A stretch of 64,000 nt of DNA from NCBI GenBank assembly GCA_963666995.1, contig OY762941.1, positions 682,001 through 746,000 of the forward strand. The letters run 5' to 3'. The notes below the pieces were generated by a model. The model did no database searches, was not told the DNA's origin, and was given only the letters and a program-made list of their open reading frames with translations. A program made the position numbers and the translations under genes. Shown here one piece after another: positions 35,612-44,438 of the stretch (position 1 is its first letter; each line of letters begins with the position of its first letter). The DNA is from Syntrophobacter sp963666995 (GTDB taxonomy: Bacteria; Desulfobacterota; Syntrophobacteria; Syntrophobacterales; Syntrophobacteraceae).

Positions 35612-35870
35612 GCATTCGATCCTGGAACGGGACTATGGTATTACATGCCCAGAGAGCGTGAAAACTGACGGCAGAACTTCTTACTCAGCCATTCCAGCGG
35701 ATGACCATCTGCTGTCACGATCATGGCTTCAAAATTCGACAGTTGTTCCTGCGGATGCCCATGGACCGCAACTTAGCATGTCCGACCAACTCTCAAATTT
35801 GATCAGGGATCATAATGCGCAACAAAGTTGGCAACAGCCGGTTTTGGAATATTTTATGGGAAAAATATGA
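35595..35870 (+). CDS. Uncertain small ORF, 91 aa
   Basis: An ATG at 35595 opens a frame that overlaps the ACP end by 17 bp and the next methyltransferase start by 56 bp, filling an otherwise empty 203-bp gap in a tight operon. There is no clear ribosome binding site and the sequence (ERDYGITCPESVK, PADDHLLSRSW) resembles nothing I know. It could be a real small gene, a remnant, or chance. Confidence 0.25.
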   Translation: MLVRDEHSILERDYGITCPESVKTDGRTSYSAIPADDHLLSRSWLQNSTVVPADAHGPQLSMSDQLSNLIRDHNAQQSWQQPVLEYFMGKI

Positions 35871-36600
35871 GAATTCTCCCAGTATAGCCTTTTGCAGAGT
35901 ACCTGAACTCGAATATGGTTCTACATTAAATCTGGAAGGCAATGTCCTCGACCATTGCTGCGGCGATGGAGTATTTGCGTCGCTTGCATGGCCCGACAAG
36001 AAGCTTCTGGCCGGGTGTGATATTGATCAAAATTCCATTAAGCGCGCTGAGGGGACCGGAATTTACGCACGTCTTGATATATGCGACGTATCCAAACGCT
36101 TGCCTTATGATGACGAGAAATTTGATCTTGTGTTTAACAACAGCGGCCTCGAACACATTCTGGATCTAGATGTAGCATTGGCCGAAGTTGCTCGCGTTAT
36201 CTCGCGTAACGGCACATTTGCATTCAACGTACTCAATCATCGTTATTTTGAATGGTGGCCACTTACTGAGAAAACCGCTGAAAACTACAGAGTTTGGCAA
36301 CCCTTCTTTCATGCTTTCAATCTCAGTGAATGGAGCAAAAGGTTAATGGATGCCGGGCTCAAAGTTACATCCGTTGAAGGATACTTCGACAAACAGGCTT
36401 CTCGCGAATTGGCGCTTTTGGATTACACTTTCAGCAGCGTATGTCTTGGGAGGAAAAGGAACTCATTGGTTTGGGCTTACACACACATTCCCTACGTCGT
36501 GAGGCGCTACTGGCGGAAACGCCTTTCTCAATTGACCTGGCGGTCAGAGCCTGATTCAGGCTCCGGATACTTCATTCGAGCAAGCCGCATAAATGCCTGA
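35815..36600 (+). CDS. Class I SAM methyltransferase
   Basis: The 261-aa protein has VLDHCCGDGVFASL (motif I near residue 44), CDIDQNSIKRAE, FDLVFNNSGLEHILD and a C-terminal region with HAFNLSEWSKRLMDAG. A basic C-terminal segment (VRRYWRKRLSQ) may contact membrane or glycan. It overlaps the following methyltransferase by 8 bp. Acceptor unknown; it may act on the acyl group of the adjacent ACP or on a sugar. Confidence 0.8.
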   Translation: MRNKVGNSRFWNILWEKYENSPSIAFCRVPELEYGSTLNLEGNVLDHCCGDGVFASLAWPDKKLLAGCDIDQNSIKRAEGTGIYARLDICDVSKRLPYDDEKFDLVFNNSGLEHILDLDVALAEVARVISRNGTFAFNVLNHRYFEWWPLTEKTAENYRVWQPFFHAFNLSEWSKRLMDAGLKVTSVEGYFDKQASRELALLDYTFSSVCLGRKRNSLVWAYTHIPYVVRRYWRKRLSQLTWRSEPDSGSGYFIRASRINA

Positions 36601-37453
36601 TCTCACATGGGAAGAAGCCGTAGCATGGCTCAAATCGCAGCCCGGGCAGGAATCCCTGGTGCGCGCCTGCTATTTCGATGATCCGCTTGTCGATGCAGCT
36701 CGCCGGTTTGCTGCCGGCGAGGAATGGGAAGCCACAAGGGCGTTCCTGCCAAAGGGACGGGGACGCGCCCTGGATCTCGGGGCGGGAAGAGGAATCAGCA
36801 GCTACGCATTAGCCGTAAGTGGATGGCAGGTAACCGCGCTTGAACCCGACCCGAGTGCACTCGTGGGTGCGGGAGCCATTCGACAACTGGCGCAACAGGC
36901 AAATCTCGACATTCGGGTCATCAGCGATAAATCTGAAAAGTTGCCGTTCGCCGACAGTACGTTTGACCTGGTCTACGGGCGCCAGGTCCTGCACCACATC
37001 CCAAAATTGGGAGGCTTCTGCAAAGAGATTGCGCGGGTGCTTAAGGCCGGAGGACCATTCATCGCCACCCGCGAGCATGTGATCAGCAGGCCCGAAGACC
37101 TGAACGCCTTTCTGGAGAACCATCCCCTGCATAAATTTTACAAAGGGGAAAACGCTTACCTTCTCAAGCAGTACTCCTCGGCCATCACGCAATCCGGCCT
37201 GAAAATGCGGAAGATACTCGGACCTCATGACAGCCCCATAAATTATGCCCCCATGACTCGGGGAGAATGGCGGGCAAGTTGTGCAGCAAGGCCTCTTGCC
37301 AGGTTGATAGGGCACAGGGCGGCCTTTTTTTTTACCTGCGATGGGCATTTCTTCGAACGATGGTTTTTGAACCGGCTTACCGCTCTTCGTTCCAGGCTGG
37401 ATCATTCTCCAGGGCGGCTCTACAGTTTTATTGCTCAAAAGCCTCGTCTGTAG
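36593..37453 (+). CDS. Class I SAM methyltransferase (Methyltransf_11 type)
   Basis: The 286-aa product has ALDLGAGRGISSYAL (motif I), ALEPDPSALVGAG, LPFADSTFDLVYGRQVLHH and ARVLKAGGPFIATREHV. It resembles small-molecule or sugar methyltransferases. GC content returns to higher values from here on. A run of nine T (37325-37333) lies in codons AFFFT near the C-terminus; slippage there would change the last 40 residues. Confidence 0.83.
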   Translation: MPDLTWEEAVAWLKSQPGQESLVRACYFDDPLVDAARRFAAGEEWEATRAFLPKGRGRALDLGAGRGISSYALAVSGWQVTALEPDPSALVGAGAIRQLAQQANLDIRVISDKSEKLPFADSTFDLVYGRQVLHHIPKLGGFCKEIARVLKAGGPFIATREHVISRPEDLNAFLENHPLHKFYKGENAYLLKQYSSAITQSGLKMRKILGPHDSPINYAPMTRGEWRASCAARPLARLIGHRAAFFFTCDGHFFERWFLNRLTALRSRLDHSPGRLYSFIAQKPRL

Positions 37454-37512
37454 ATTTTCCCGGTGCATGCATTGGCGCAGGGATCATTGAGCGCAGCTTG
37501 GTATGGAGGATA

Positions 37513-38475
37513 ATGGTTTTTAAAGTCAGTGCACGCGGGAAGGCGGTTGTAACCGGCGCCGGAGGCTTCCTTGGGCGGTACATAGTTGCTGAAATGGCTT
37601 CTCAGGGCTGGACCGTTTCCGCAATATGCCGCCGATCCGCCGCGCAAACCGGTCCGGAATTTCAAACGGTCGAATGGCATCAAATCGATCTGCCGTCTCC
37701 CAGACTCGATGACTTACTGGACCGGGTGAGACCCGAGGTATTGATCCATGCCGCGGGCCCCGCGTCGGTGCCGGCTTCCATAAGCGATCCTGAAGGCGAC
37801 TTCCGCGGTTCGGCGGGAGTGTTCTTCCAGGTCCTGGAATCGGTGCGGCGCAATTCACCCGAATCACGCGTTTTGTTTTTGTCCAGCGCCGCCGTGTACG
37901 GCAATCCGCCTCGGCTGCCCGTCAGCGAAGATTCACCCTTGCGCCCGATTTCACCTTACGGCTTTCATAAGCTCATATGTGAGCGCCTTTGTGAAGAATT
38001 TTACGGCATTTACAATATACCGACGTGTTCCGTTCGAATTTTTTCCGCATATGGACCGGGCCTTGGGAAACAGGTCTTTTGGGATATATGCCAAAAAGCG
38101 CTGACCGGGAAAGCTATTTCACTCTTGGGCACAGGGCGGGAAACACGTGATTTCGTTCATGCCCGGGATGTGGCCGGGGCCGTTGAACTTGTTGCCAGAC
38201 GCGGAAATTTTCAGGCCGATGTTTTCAATGTCGGCGTCGGCGAGGAAACAAGGATCGAAGATTTGGCGAGGATGCTCCTTTCCGGATTGGGCCGGGACAT
38301 ACCGATTACTTTTTCCGGGGAACACAGGTGCGGGGATCCGGTCCGGTGGCGTGCCGATATCCGCCGCCTGCTCGATTTTGGATTTGCCCCCCGGTATTCC
38401 ATTGCGGATGGCGTTACCAGTTACTGCGACTGGATTTTGGACAATTTACAGGGAACCGGAAAGGCGCAAAATTGA
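37513..38475 (+). CDS. NAD-dependent epimerase/dehydratase (extended SDR)
   Basis: The 320-aa protein has VVTGAGGFLGRYIVAEM, SSAAVYGNPPRLPVSE, and Y-G-F-H-K as Y-x3-K, followed by PTCSVRIFSAYGPGL and TRDFVHARDVAGAV. It is a nucleotide-sugar epimerase or reductase of the GalE/RmlD-like group; substrate cannot be fixed. The ATG at 37513, just after GGAGGA, is used; the open frame extends upstream to 37267 but overlaps the previous gene with unrelated sequence. Confidence 0.82.
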   Translation: MVFKVSARGKAVVTGAGGFLGRYIVAEMASQGWTVSAICRRSAAQTGPEFQTVEWHQIDLPSPRLDDLLDRVRPEVLIHAAGPASVPASISDPEGDFRGSAGVFFQVLESVRRNSPESRVLFLSSAAVYGNPPRLPVSEDSPLRPISPYGFHKLICERLCEEFYGIYNIPTCSVRIFSAYGPGLGKQVFWDICQKALTGKAISLLGTGRETRDFVHARDVAGAVELVARRGNFQADVFNVGVGEETRIEDLARMLLSGLGRDIPITFSGEHRCGDPVRWRADIRRLLDFGFAPRYSIADGVTSYCDWILDNLQGTGKAQN

Positions 38476-39779
38476 AATTGGGTCTGTTGTCCGTCGGCGA
38501 CAAATTCTGGATGGGAGGAGTGTACTACGTATCCAACCTCATCCGGGCGCTACGCTGCCTGCCGGCAGGTGAACAACCGGAGATTGCATTGATTTTTCCT
38601 CTCTTTCAGGGGCCGCTGTATGCAGATATCGGAAAACCCCTCAAGAAGCTCGCCTATATGGACTATCGAGGTCGTTTCTTACTGGTGCCCCATAGAACAT
38701 ATCGAATAATCGAACCAATACTTGGAACGATGCACAGCTTAAAGATTTTGCAGCCGTTGCTTTCCCTGAAATCTCGAATTCGGCGAGGGTGCAAGCCGGA
38801 TGGAGCGGCCGCCGGTGCTTCTCAGGCAGCGAACGGTACTGATAACGGCATGGATCACTTTCTGAACGGGGTCGGTAAAGAGGAGGGCATTTCGCTCTGT
38901 TTCCCGTGCTTAAAGTCAATGGGACCGGGAGCCCCTGTCCCTTGGCTGCCATGGATTCCCGACTTTCAACATCGCGTTTATCCCGACTTTTTTTCTGAAG
39001 CGGAACGGGGGTCACGTGAGCGCAATTTTGAACGAATCGGCAACGATGCGGAAATTGTCATCGTCAGCAGCCGGAACGCCCTGGAGGACTTCAGGCGCTT
39101 TTTCCCCGGGAACGGCCGAAAAGCGCGTGTAATTCGTTTCAGGTCCGTACCGGCGCCGGATTGGTACACGGGGAACATTCCGGAAACGAGACGCCGTTTC
39201 AACCTGCCGGAACGATACCTCATGATTGCCAACCAATTCTATCTGCATAAGAACCATCGATGCGCCTTTGAAGCCGTCAAGATCATGGTCGACCGCGGCA
39301 TGGACGTTCATCTGGTATGTACCGGCAGCACTCAAGATCACAGAAATCCGCAATTTTTTTCAACGCTCCGCGATTTGATAGAAGCTCTGCATCTGGAAAG
39401 CCGGATTCATATACTGGGACTTCTTCCCCGCCACACCCAGATTCAACTCATGCGCGGCGCCATGGCGATCGTACAGCCATCACTGTTCGAAGGGTGGAGC
39501 ACCGTGGTGGAAGACAGTCGAGCACTTGGCAAGCGGATGTTCCTCTCGGATATTCCAGTCCATAAGGAACAGAACCCGCCGCAGGCGGTTTACTTCTCTC
39601 CTCACAGCCCCGAACAACTGGCCGAAGAGTTGTGCCGGGCATGGAACGGTCTCCCTTCGGGGCAGTGCCGTGAAATGGAGGAGGAAGCCCTGAAATCGTA
39701 CAATCGTCTCATAACTGAATACGCCAGGGATTTTATGGCAGTTGCCGATGAGTTGCTCCACGTTCATGCAAAAATGTAA
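38472..39779 (+). CDS. Glycosyltransferase family 4
   Basis: The 435-aa product starts with TTG at 38472, sharing TTGA with the preceding stop, giving MKLGLLSVGDKFWMGGVYYV. This is the usual GT4 N-terminus with a glycine-rich acceptor loop. The C-terminal half has YLMIANQFYLHKNHRCAFEAV, IHILGLLPRHTQIQLMRGA, and VQPSLFEGWSTVVEDSRALG, the retaining E-x7-E type donor site. An insert of low similarity lies near residues 100-150. Donor and acceptor are unknown. Confidence 0.88.
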   Translation: MKLGLLSVGDKFWMGGVYYVSNLIRALRCLPAGEQPEIALIFPLFQGPLYADIGKPLKKLAYMDYRGRFLLVPHRTYRIIEPILGTMHSLKILQPLLSLKSRIRRGCKPDGAAAGASQAANGTDNGMDHFLNGVGKEEGISLCFPCLKSMGPGAPVPWLPWIPDFQHRVYPDFFSEAERGSRERNFERIGNDAEIVIVSSRNALEDFRRFFPGNGRKARVIRFRSVPAPDWYTGNIPETRRRFNLPERYLMIANQFYLHKNHRCAFEAVKIMVDRGMDVHLVCTGSTQDHRNPQFFSTLRDLIEALHLESRIHILGLLPRHTQIQLMRGAMAIVQPSLFEGWSTVVEDSRALGKRMFLSDIPVHKEQNPPQAVYFSPHSPEQLAEELCRAWNGLPSGQCREMEEEALKSYNRLITEYARDFMAVADELLHVHAKM

Positions 39780-39868
39780 ATCGCGGAACCGGCTTGGCTT
39801 TTTCTCAATAGATCTTCTATACTCACGATAATCGATCCCATAGCCGGCCACAATCCGAGGAATTGAAT

Positions 39869-40792
39869 ATGCCGCCGCATGGAAACACCTCCGGTTCCCG
39901 GCCCAGGATCACTCTTGTGACCCCTTCCTTCAACCAGGGACAATTCATAGAAGAGACCATCCGATCTGTCCTGGATCAAAATTATCCCGATCTTGAGTAC
40001 ATTATCATAGATGGCGGCAGTACCGATGAATCGGTGGAGATTATCGGGCGGTACGAGAACAGGTTGGCGTACTGGTGCAGCGAAAAAGACAACGGACAGG
40101 CAGACGCCATCAATAAGGGCTTTGCCCGCGCAACCGGAAGCCTTCTCGGCTGGATCAACAGTGATGATTTACTGTCGCCTCATTCGCTCGACCTGCTCGC
40201 CGAAGCTCACGCTCGTAATCCGGATTCTCTCATCGCGGGGGATGTGATTAATTTCGACTCAACAGGCGACTTGGGGGTGGTCCGTCAGAAGGGCTTGATT
40301 CTCGAAAATTATCTGACGGCCTGGAAACAGGTCTGGGAGCAGAGAATAGCTTACCATCAGCCTGGAGTATTTTTCCCGAAAAGTGCGTGGAACGATTCGG
40401 GGCCTCTCGACCCTTCCCTCAACTATTGCTTCGACTCCGATTTGATGTACAGGCTCCTGAGAAACCACCCTGTGTTCTATTTACACGAGGCTGTTGCCAG
40501 GTTCCGTTTACACCCAAACTCCAAGACCGTTTCCAGGGGACTGGAGTTTGAAACGGAGGGCGACAGGGTTATGCGAAGGTACTGGGCAGCGGACGGCGGC
40601 GAGGCGGACCTGAAGAGCTACTCGCGAGCCGCGGGAGCCGGCGCCGCTGCCTGGTTGAAACGAGGTTGTATTTTAAAATCTCTTGAGGTTTTTAAGCGAG
40701 GCGTGTACGCACATCCAATGCACGCATTTTTCGGCCTCCTTGCCGCCATAGTCGCCTGGCCGATACCCGGGGGTCTTGCCAGAATGAGGTGA
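39869..40792 (+). CDS. Glycosyltransferase family 2
   Basis: The 307-aa protein has ITLVTPSFNQGQFIEETIRSVLDQNYPDLEY divided over the first strand-helix unit, IDGGSTDESVEII, SEKDNGQADAINKGF, and WINSDDLLSPH (metal-binding DD). These are hallmark motifs of a common GT2 group. ATG 39869 has AGGA eight bases upstream; a TTG at 39863 is in frame. No membrane anchor. Adds one sugar of the glycan; donor unknown. Confidence 0.9.
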   Translation: MPPHGNTSGSRPRITLVTPSFNQGQFIEETIRSVLDQNYPDLEYIIIDGGSTDESVEIIGRYENRLAYWCSEKDNGQADAINKGFARATGSLLGWINSDDLLSPHSLDLLAEAHARNPDSLIAGDVINFDSTGDLGVVRQKGLILENYLTAWKQVWEQRIAYHQPGVFFPKSAWNDSGPLDPSLNYCFDSDLMYRLLRNHPVFYLHEAVARFRLHPNSKTVSRGLEFETEGDRVMRRYWAADGGEADLKSYSRAAGAGAAAWLKRGCILKSLEVFKRGVYAHPMHAFFGLLAAIVAWPIPGGLARMR

Positions 40793-40989
40793 GACTTGGG
40801 GAGGCCCGATCGGCTTTGCCTTCATTGACGGAAATCATCCTTGCATGCAACATGTTGGCGGGAGCAGCCGTGGGTGCCGGCCGTCTGTCCAGAGAACCGT
40901 TTATGCACCTTATGGAGAACATTAATATTCCATCAATATGATAGGTTCGGCATCAGGAACGTTTTTAAAGAGAAGAGGGATTTAGAATC

Positions 40990-41625
40990 ATGAAGTTGCT
41001 TTTGGGATCTCGGTTCTTCTCCGCAAACGGGAATTTCGTTGGATGGCGGCGGTTGCCCTTTGCTTTCGTTTCCTTTCGCCAGGCTCTCCAGCGCAGACTA
41101 TGGGGACAATATCCCCGCTTGCCCTGGATCCCGTTCTCAGCAATACATGCGATTGAAACCGTGCTGAAGCCCAATTGGATCGTCTGGGAAATAGGGTCCG
41201 GGTATTCCACCCTTTGGCTGGCCGACAGGGTTCGCTCCATCGTCAGTCTCGAATATTCCCGAGAATGGTTTGAACTGCTGAGCGCGACAATCGCTGCGGA
41301 GAAACTTGAAAATGTTGACCTGCGCCACGTCGAGTGTATGGAGAGATTCGAAGGACTGGTGGATGGGGCGCTCGACTTTTTATTTATTGACAGCGGACAC
41401 CGGACACAGTGTCTTGAGAAAGGATTTTGCAAGGTAAAACCAGGTGGATACCTGTATTTGGATAATTGGGACAACAAACTCTTTTGGGAGGGTGCTACGG
41501 CGTATTTAGAGTCTGTCAAGGAACAGATCGCTGGAATCTCGACCTTTATTGATTATGTCCCGGCTTTGGTTTCGGTCAACGAAGGATTGTTGATCCAAAA
41601 GCGAATTGAACCGAAGAGTGCATAA
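40990..41625 (+). CDS. Class I SAM methyltransferase, small
   Basis: The 211-aa product has IVWEIGSGYSTLWLADRV as SAM motif I near residues 60-77, SLEYSREWFELL, DFLFIDSGHRTQCLEKGFCKV and YLYLDNWD. The layout resembles Methyltransf_24-type O-methyltransferases. About 200 bp separate it from the GT2 gene, with no gene in between. Target unknown. Confidence 0.8.
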   Translation: MKLLLGSRFFSANGNFVGWRRLPFAFVSFRQALQRRLWGQYPRLPWIPFSAIHAIETVLKPNWIVWEIGSGYSTLWLADRVRSIVSLEYSREWFELLSATIAAEKLENVDLRHVECMERFEGLVDGALDFLFIDSGHRTQCLEKGFCKVKPGGYLYLDNWDNKLFWEGATAYLESVKEQIAGISTFIDYVPALVSVNEGLLIQKRIEPKSA

Positions 41626-41729
41626 TGAAGCGGCTGCCATTCCGCGTAAAGTTGCCGATATTGATGTATCACCTGGAAGGACAGGATTGATAACTCCAGT
41701 GAAAGGATTTTTCCATCGATGAGTTCATC

Positions 41730-43034
41730 ATGAAAAATGTTTTGATCATCACTCCTTATTTTCTACCATCCAACTACCCACAAGTGCATCGCACCCGACT
41801 TCTAATGAACCATATCGAGGATTTCGGATGGCGACCGATTGTGCTTGCCGTCGATCCGAAGTATACCGAAGGGAAGATGGATTGGGAACTGTTGAACCTG
41901 CTCCCGAAAGATTCAGAGATCGTTCGGACGACAGCTTTCCCCTACAAGGTGACAAAGAAGCTGGGATTTACAAATCTCGGCTTTCGCGCCCTGCCCCACC
42001 TGTATCTTGCGGCTCGGCGCATATGCCGGGACAGACGAATTGATGCGGTATTTTTCATACCGCCGCCATGGACCTGGGTTCTGGGCCCGGCACTCAAAAG
42101 GGAATTCGGGCTGCCGTACATTCTCGACTACCAGGACCCCTGGGTTACAGATTTCGGACGCTATTCCCATGTATACGAAAAAGCGTTCTGGGCACACAGG
42201 ATCTCACGGGTGCTGGAACCCGGAATAATCCGTAATGCCTCGCATATTGTGGGAGTATCACAACTCACATACGAATTCGTGCGCTCCAGATACCCTGATC
42301 TGCCCAACGGAAAATATACCCAGGCGCCCTTTGGAGGAGAAAGCAAGGATTTCGAATATCTCGATTCGGTGGAAGACTCCAATCCATATCTATCCCGTAG
42401 CGACTCGGTTGTCAATTTTGTATATGTGGGTGCTTTAGGCCATGCAATGCGTCCTGTTTTGTACCCCCTGATGAAGGCCATCAGGAAGATCAAACGGGAG
42501 AATCCAAACCTTTACAGACGGATCCGATTTAATTTTATCGGATCAACCTATGCGGCTGAAGTAAAGCCCGAACACCTGATGGCCACAATTCTCGCGTCCG
42601 AAACCGACATTGGGGACATTGTAATTGAACATCCTGAACGCGTCAGTTATCTTAACGCATTAAGAGTCATGCGCACAGCTGATGTGAATGTGATTTTGAG
42701 CATCTCACCCGGTATTCATTATACTCCCTCCAAGGTTTATCCATGCGTTCTCGCAAAGCGCCCGATACTGGCGGTCCTCAATGAGGCGAGTGTCGCCGTG
42801 CGATTCATGCGGGAGGTCGGAGTCGGCCGCATAGTCGCTTTTTCGGATTCACATCCTCTCGAGGACTGTGTGGACGAAATTGCTGCCGAAATTACCGAGA
42901 TGGCGCAAGGGAATGCTGATGAATACCAACCCTCCATCGATCGGGAACGGCTGGAAGAAGGCAGCGCCAGAAAAATGGCTCAGGTCCTGGCGCAAACGCT
43001 CGACATCGCGCGGGAAGACTTTAAGAATTGCTGA
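41730..43034 (+). CDS. Glycosyltransferase family 4-like
   Basis: This 434-aa protein begins VLIITPYFLPSNYPQVHRTRLL, typical of GT4 enzymes of the WcaI/WbuB-like group, followed by PPPWTWVLGPALKREFGLPYILDYQDPW. The second domain has FVYVGALGHAMRPVLYPLMKA and PSKVYPCVLAKRPILAVL. The usual E-x7-E donor motif is replaced by HYTPSKVYPCVLA. Soluble or peripheral at the inner membrane. Donor unknown. Confidence 0.85.
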   Translation: MKNVLIITPYFLPSNYPQVHRTRLLMNHIEDFGWRPIVLAVDPKYTEGKMDWELLNLLPKDSEIVRTTAFPYKVTKKLGFTNLGFRALPHLYLAARRICRDRRIDAVFFIPPPWTWVLGPALKREFGLPYILDYQDPWVTDFGRYSHVYEKAFWAHRISRVLEPGIIRNASHIVGVSQLTYEFVRSRYPDLPNGKYTQAPFGGESKDFEYLDSVEDSNPYLSRSDSVVNFVYVGALGHAMRPVLYPLMKAIRKIKRENPNLYRRIRFNFIGSTYAAEVKPEHLMATILASETDIGDIVIEHPERVSYLNALRVMRTADVNVILSISPGIHYTPSKVYPCVLAKRPILAVLNEASVAVRFMREVGVGRIVAFSDSHPLEDCVDEIAAEITEMAQGNADEYQPSIDRERLEEGSARKMAQVLAQTLDIAREDFKNC

Positions 43035-43346
43035 TCATGGAACCGGGCGTGTACGTTCTTGCTGGCAAGTGTGAGGGCTGAGCGCATCCACTTGATTCTA
43101 CAATTTCTTCGACGTTTAACGAATTTTATTTAGCGAATTCGCTTTACATGGAAGGGGTGAAATAGAAACCTAATCTGAGCGATTCCACAGGAAATGTCGC
43201 CGGGGCTGGAACGTCTTCACTGAATCACACCCCCTCCCCGCCTCTTCCTGCCAAGGGGAAACGGCTAAACGCCGATTCCCCTCCCCTGGCGGGAGTGTCC
43301 GGGCGAAGGGAGGGGGGAGGAAGTTGCTCAAATCAGGAGAAAATCT
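43035..43346. other. Intergenic region with imperfect palindrome
   Basis: The 312-bp gap has no gene. Positions 43230-43238 (CCCCCTCCC) pair with 43308-43316 (GGGAGGGGG). An inner pair AGGGGAA/TTCCCCT surrounds a small ACGGC..GCCG element (about 43254-43281). The C/G-rich arms look like a dispersed intergenic repeat rather than a terminator, since no T run follows. Confidence 0.5.
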
Positions 43347-44366
43347 GTGCCCAATATGAATGCACTGCGGCTCAATATGCTTGGCCGGAAATGCACGCGG
43401 GTGCCCTTCCTGGAGAGAATTGTCGATCTTGGGTTCAGAACGGTTCCAATTGCAGAGAAATTGCTCGGGTGCGCAATTCGTGATCGGCTCAGCATATTAC
43501 TTATGCACTTCCATTCTTCCGCTCTAAAAGCCGGCGGCATTGACGTGCTTAGCCGTCTTAAGTTCCTGAAAAAGCGCCGGACCGTTCTGCCCCTTCCGGA
43601 CGCACTGAACACCTTGCAGAAACGAGGTCATCTTCCTTACGGAGCGGTATCACTGGTCATAGACGACGCGACCGGAAACTTCCATGAAGCAGGGTGGCCC
43701 TTCCTCAAGAGCCTCGAACTTCCGTTCACACTTGCCGTTATACCGGGACTGATCCCGGGCGATGGGCGCGAACACCTCATTGCGAAGTTGATGCGGATGG
43801 CGGGACACGAGTTTTTTCTGCCAAGGGCGGATATGCTTCGGCGCGGTTTTTCTTTTCTGGATCGGTGTAATATTGCGACGGCGGGTTGCGATAAAAGCTT
43901 TACCGGTTTTTTTGCCGCTATTTCAAATTTGCATGAATCAACGCTGATCGCCCTTATCGAACATCTGCGTATCCCCGATGATATTTTCATGGATTGGGAT
44001 CAATTGAATGAGTTAAAGGAATCCGGGCTCGTGAATTTTGCCTCCCACAGCATGTCACACCCCGTAATGACATTTGCCGAGGGACCCTGGCTTGAATGGG
44101 AAGCAGGCCGTTCGGCCGATCTCATTCGAGAAAGGCTTGGTGTTGAAGTTGACACATTTGCATATCCTTACGGTCACAAGGATTGCATATCCCATAAGGT
44201 GGCGGAAACTGTGAAATCGCTGGGTTACCGTTATGTGCTTACGACCATCCCCGGTACAGTATCGAAGAATTCCGATTTTCTCTGTTTGCCCCGGTTAGAT
44301 GCTGAGTCAAGATATACGTTCCCTTTGAAGGCGTCACCCGTACTGGCGTCGCTGTTGTACAAATGA
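43347..44366 (+). CDS. Polysaccharide deacetylase (NodB-like)
   Basis: The 339-aa protein carries a NodB homology domain: SLVIDDATGNFHEAGWPFLK near residue 104 (the DD pair of motif 1, but A in place of the usual G), FASHSMSHPVMT (S-H-x3-H-P zinc motif near 233) and VDTFAYPYGHKD. The family removes N- or O-acetyl groups from glycans in a metal-dependent way. No signal peptide is visible, so it may act on a cytoplasmic lipid-linked intermediate. GTG 43347 with AGGAG seven bases upstream is preferred to ATG 43356. Confidence 0.82.
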   Translation: MPNMNALRLNMLGRKCTRVPFLERIVDLGFRTVPIAEKLLGCAIRDRLSILLMHFHSSALKAGGIDVLSRLKFLKKRRTVLPLPDALNTLQKRGHLPYGAVSLVIDDATGNFHEAGWPFLKSLELPFTLAVIPGLIPGDGREHLIAKLMRMAGHEFFLPRADMLRRGFSFLDRCNIATAGCDKSFTGFFAAISNLHESTLIALIEHLRIPDDIFMDWDQLNELKESGLVNFASHSMSHPVMTFAEGPWLEWEAGRSADLIRERLGVEVDTFAYPYGHKDCISHKVAETVKSLGYRYVLTTIPGTVSKNSDFLCLPRLDAESRYTFPLKASPVLASLLYK

Positions 44367-44438
44367 CTCTAAAAGTGGTGTGGGAAACACCTTTGAGTAA
44401 ATAATGACGCTGAAATTACTTTTCCCTGGTGTACCGAA

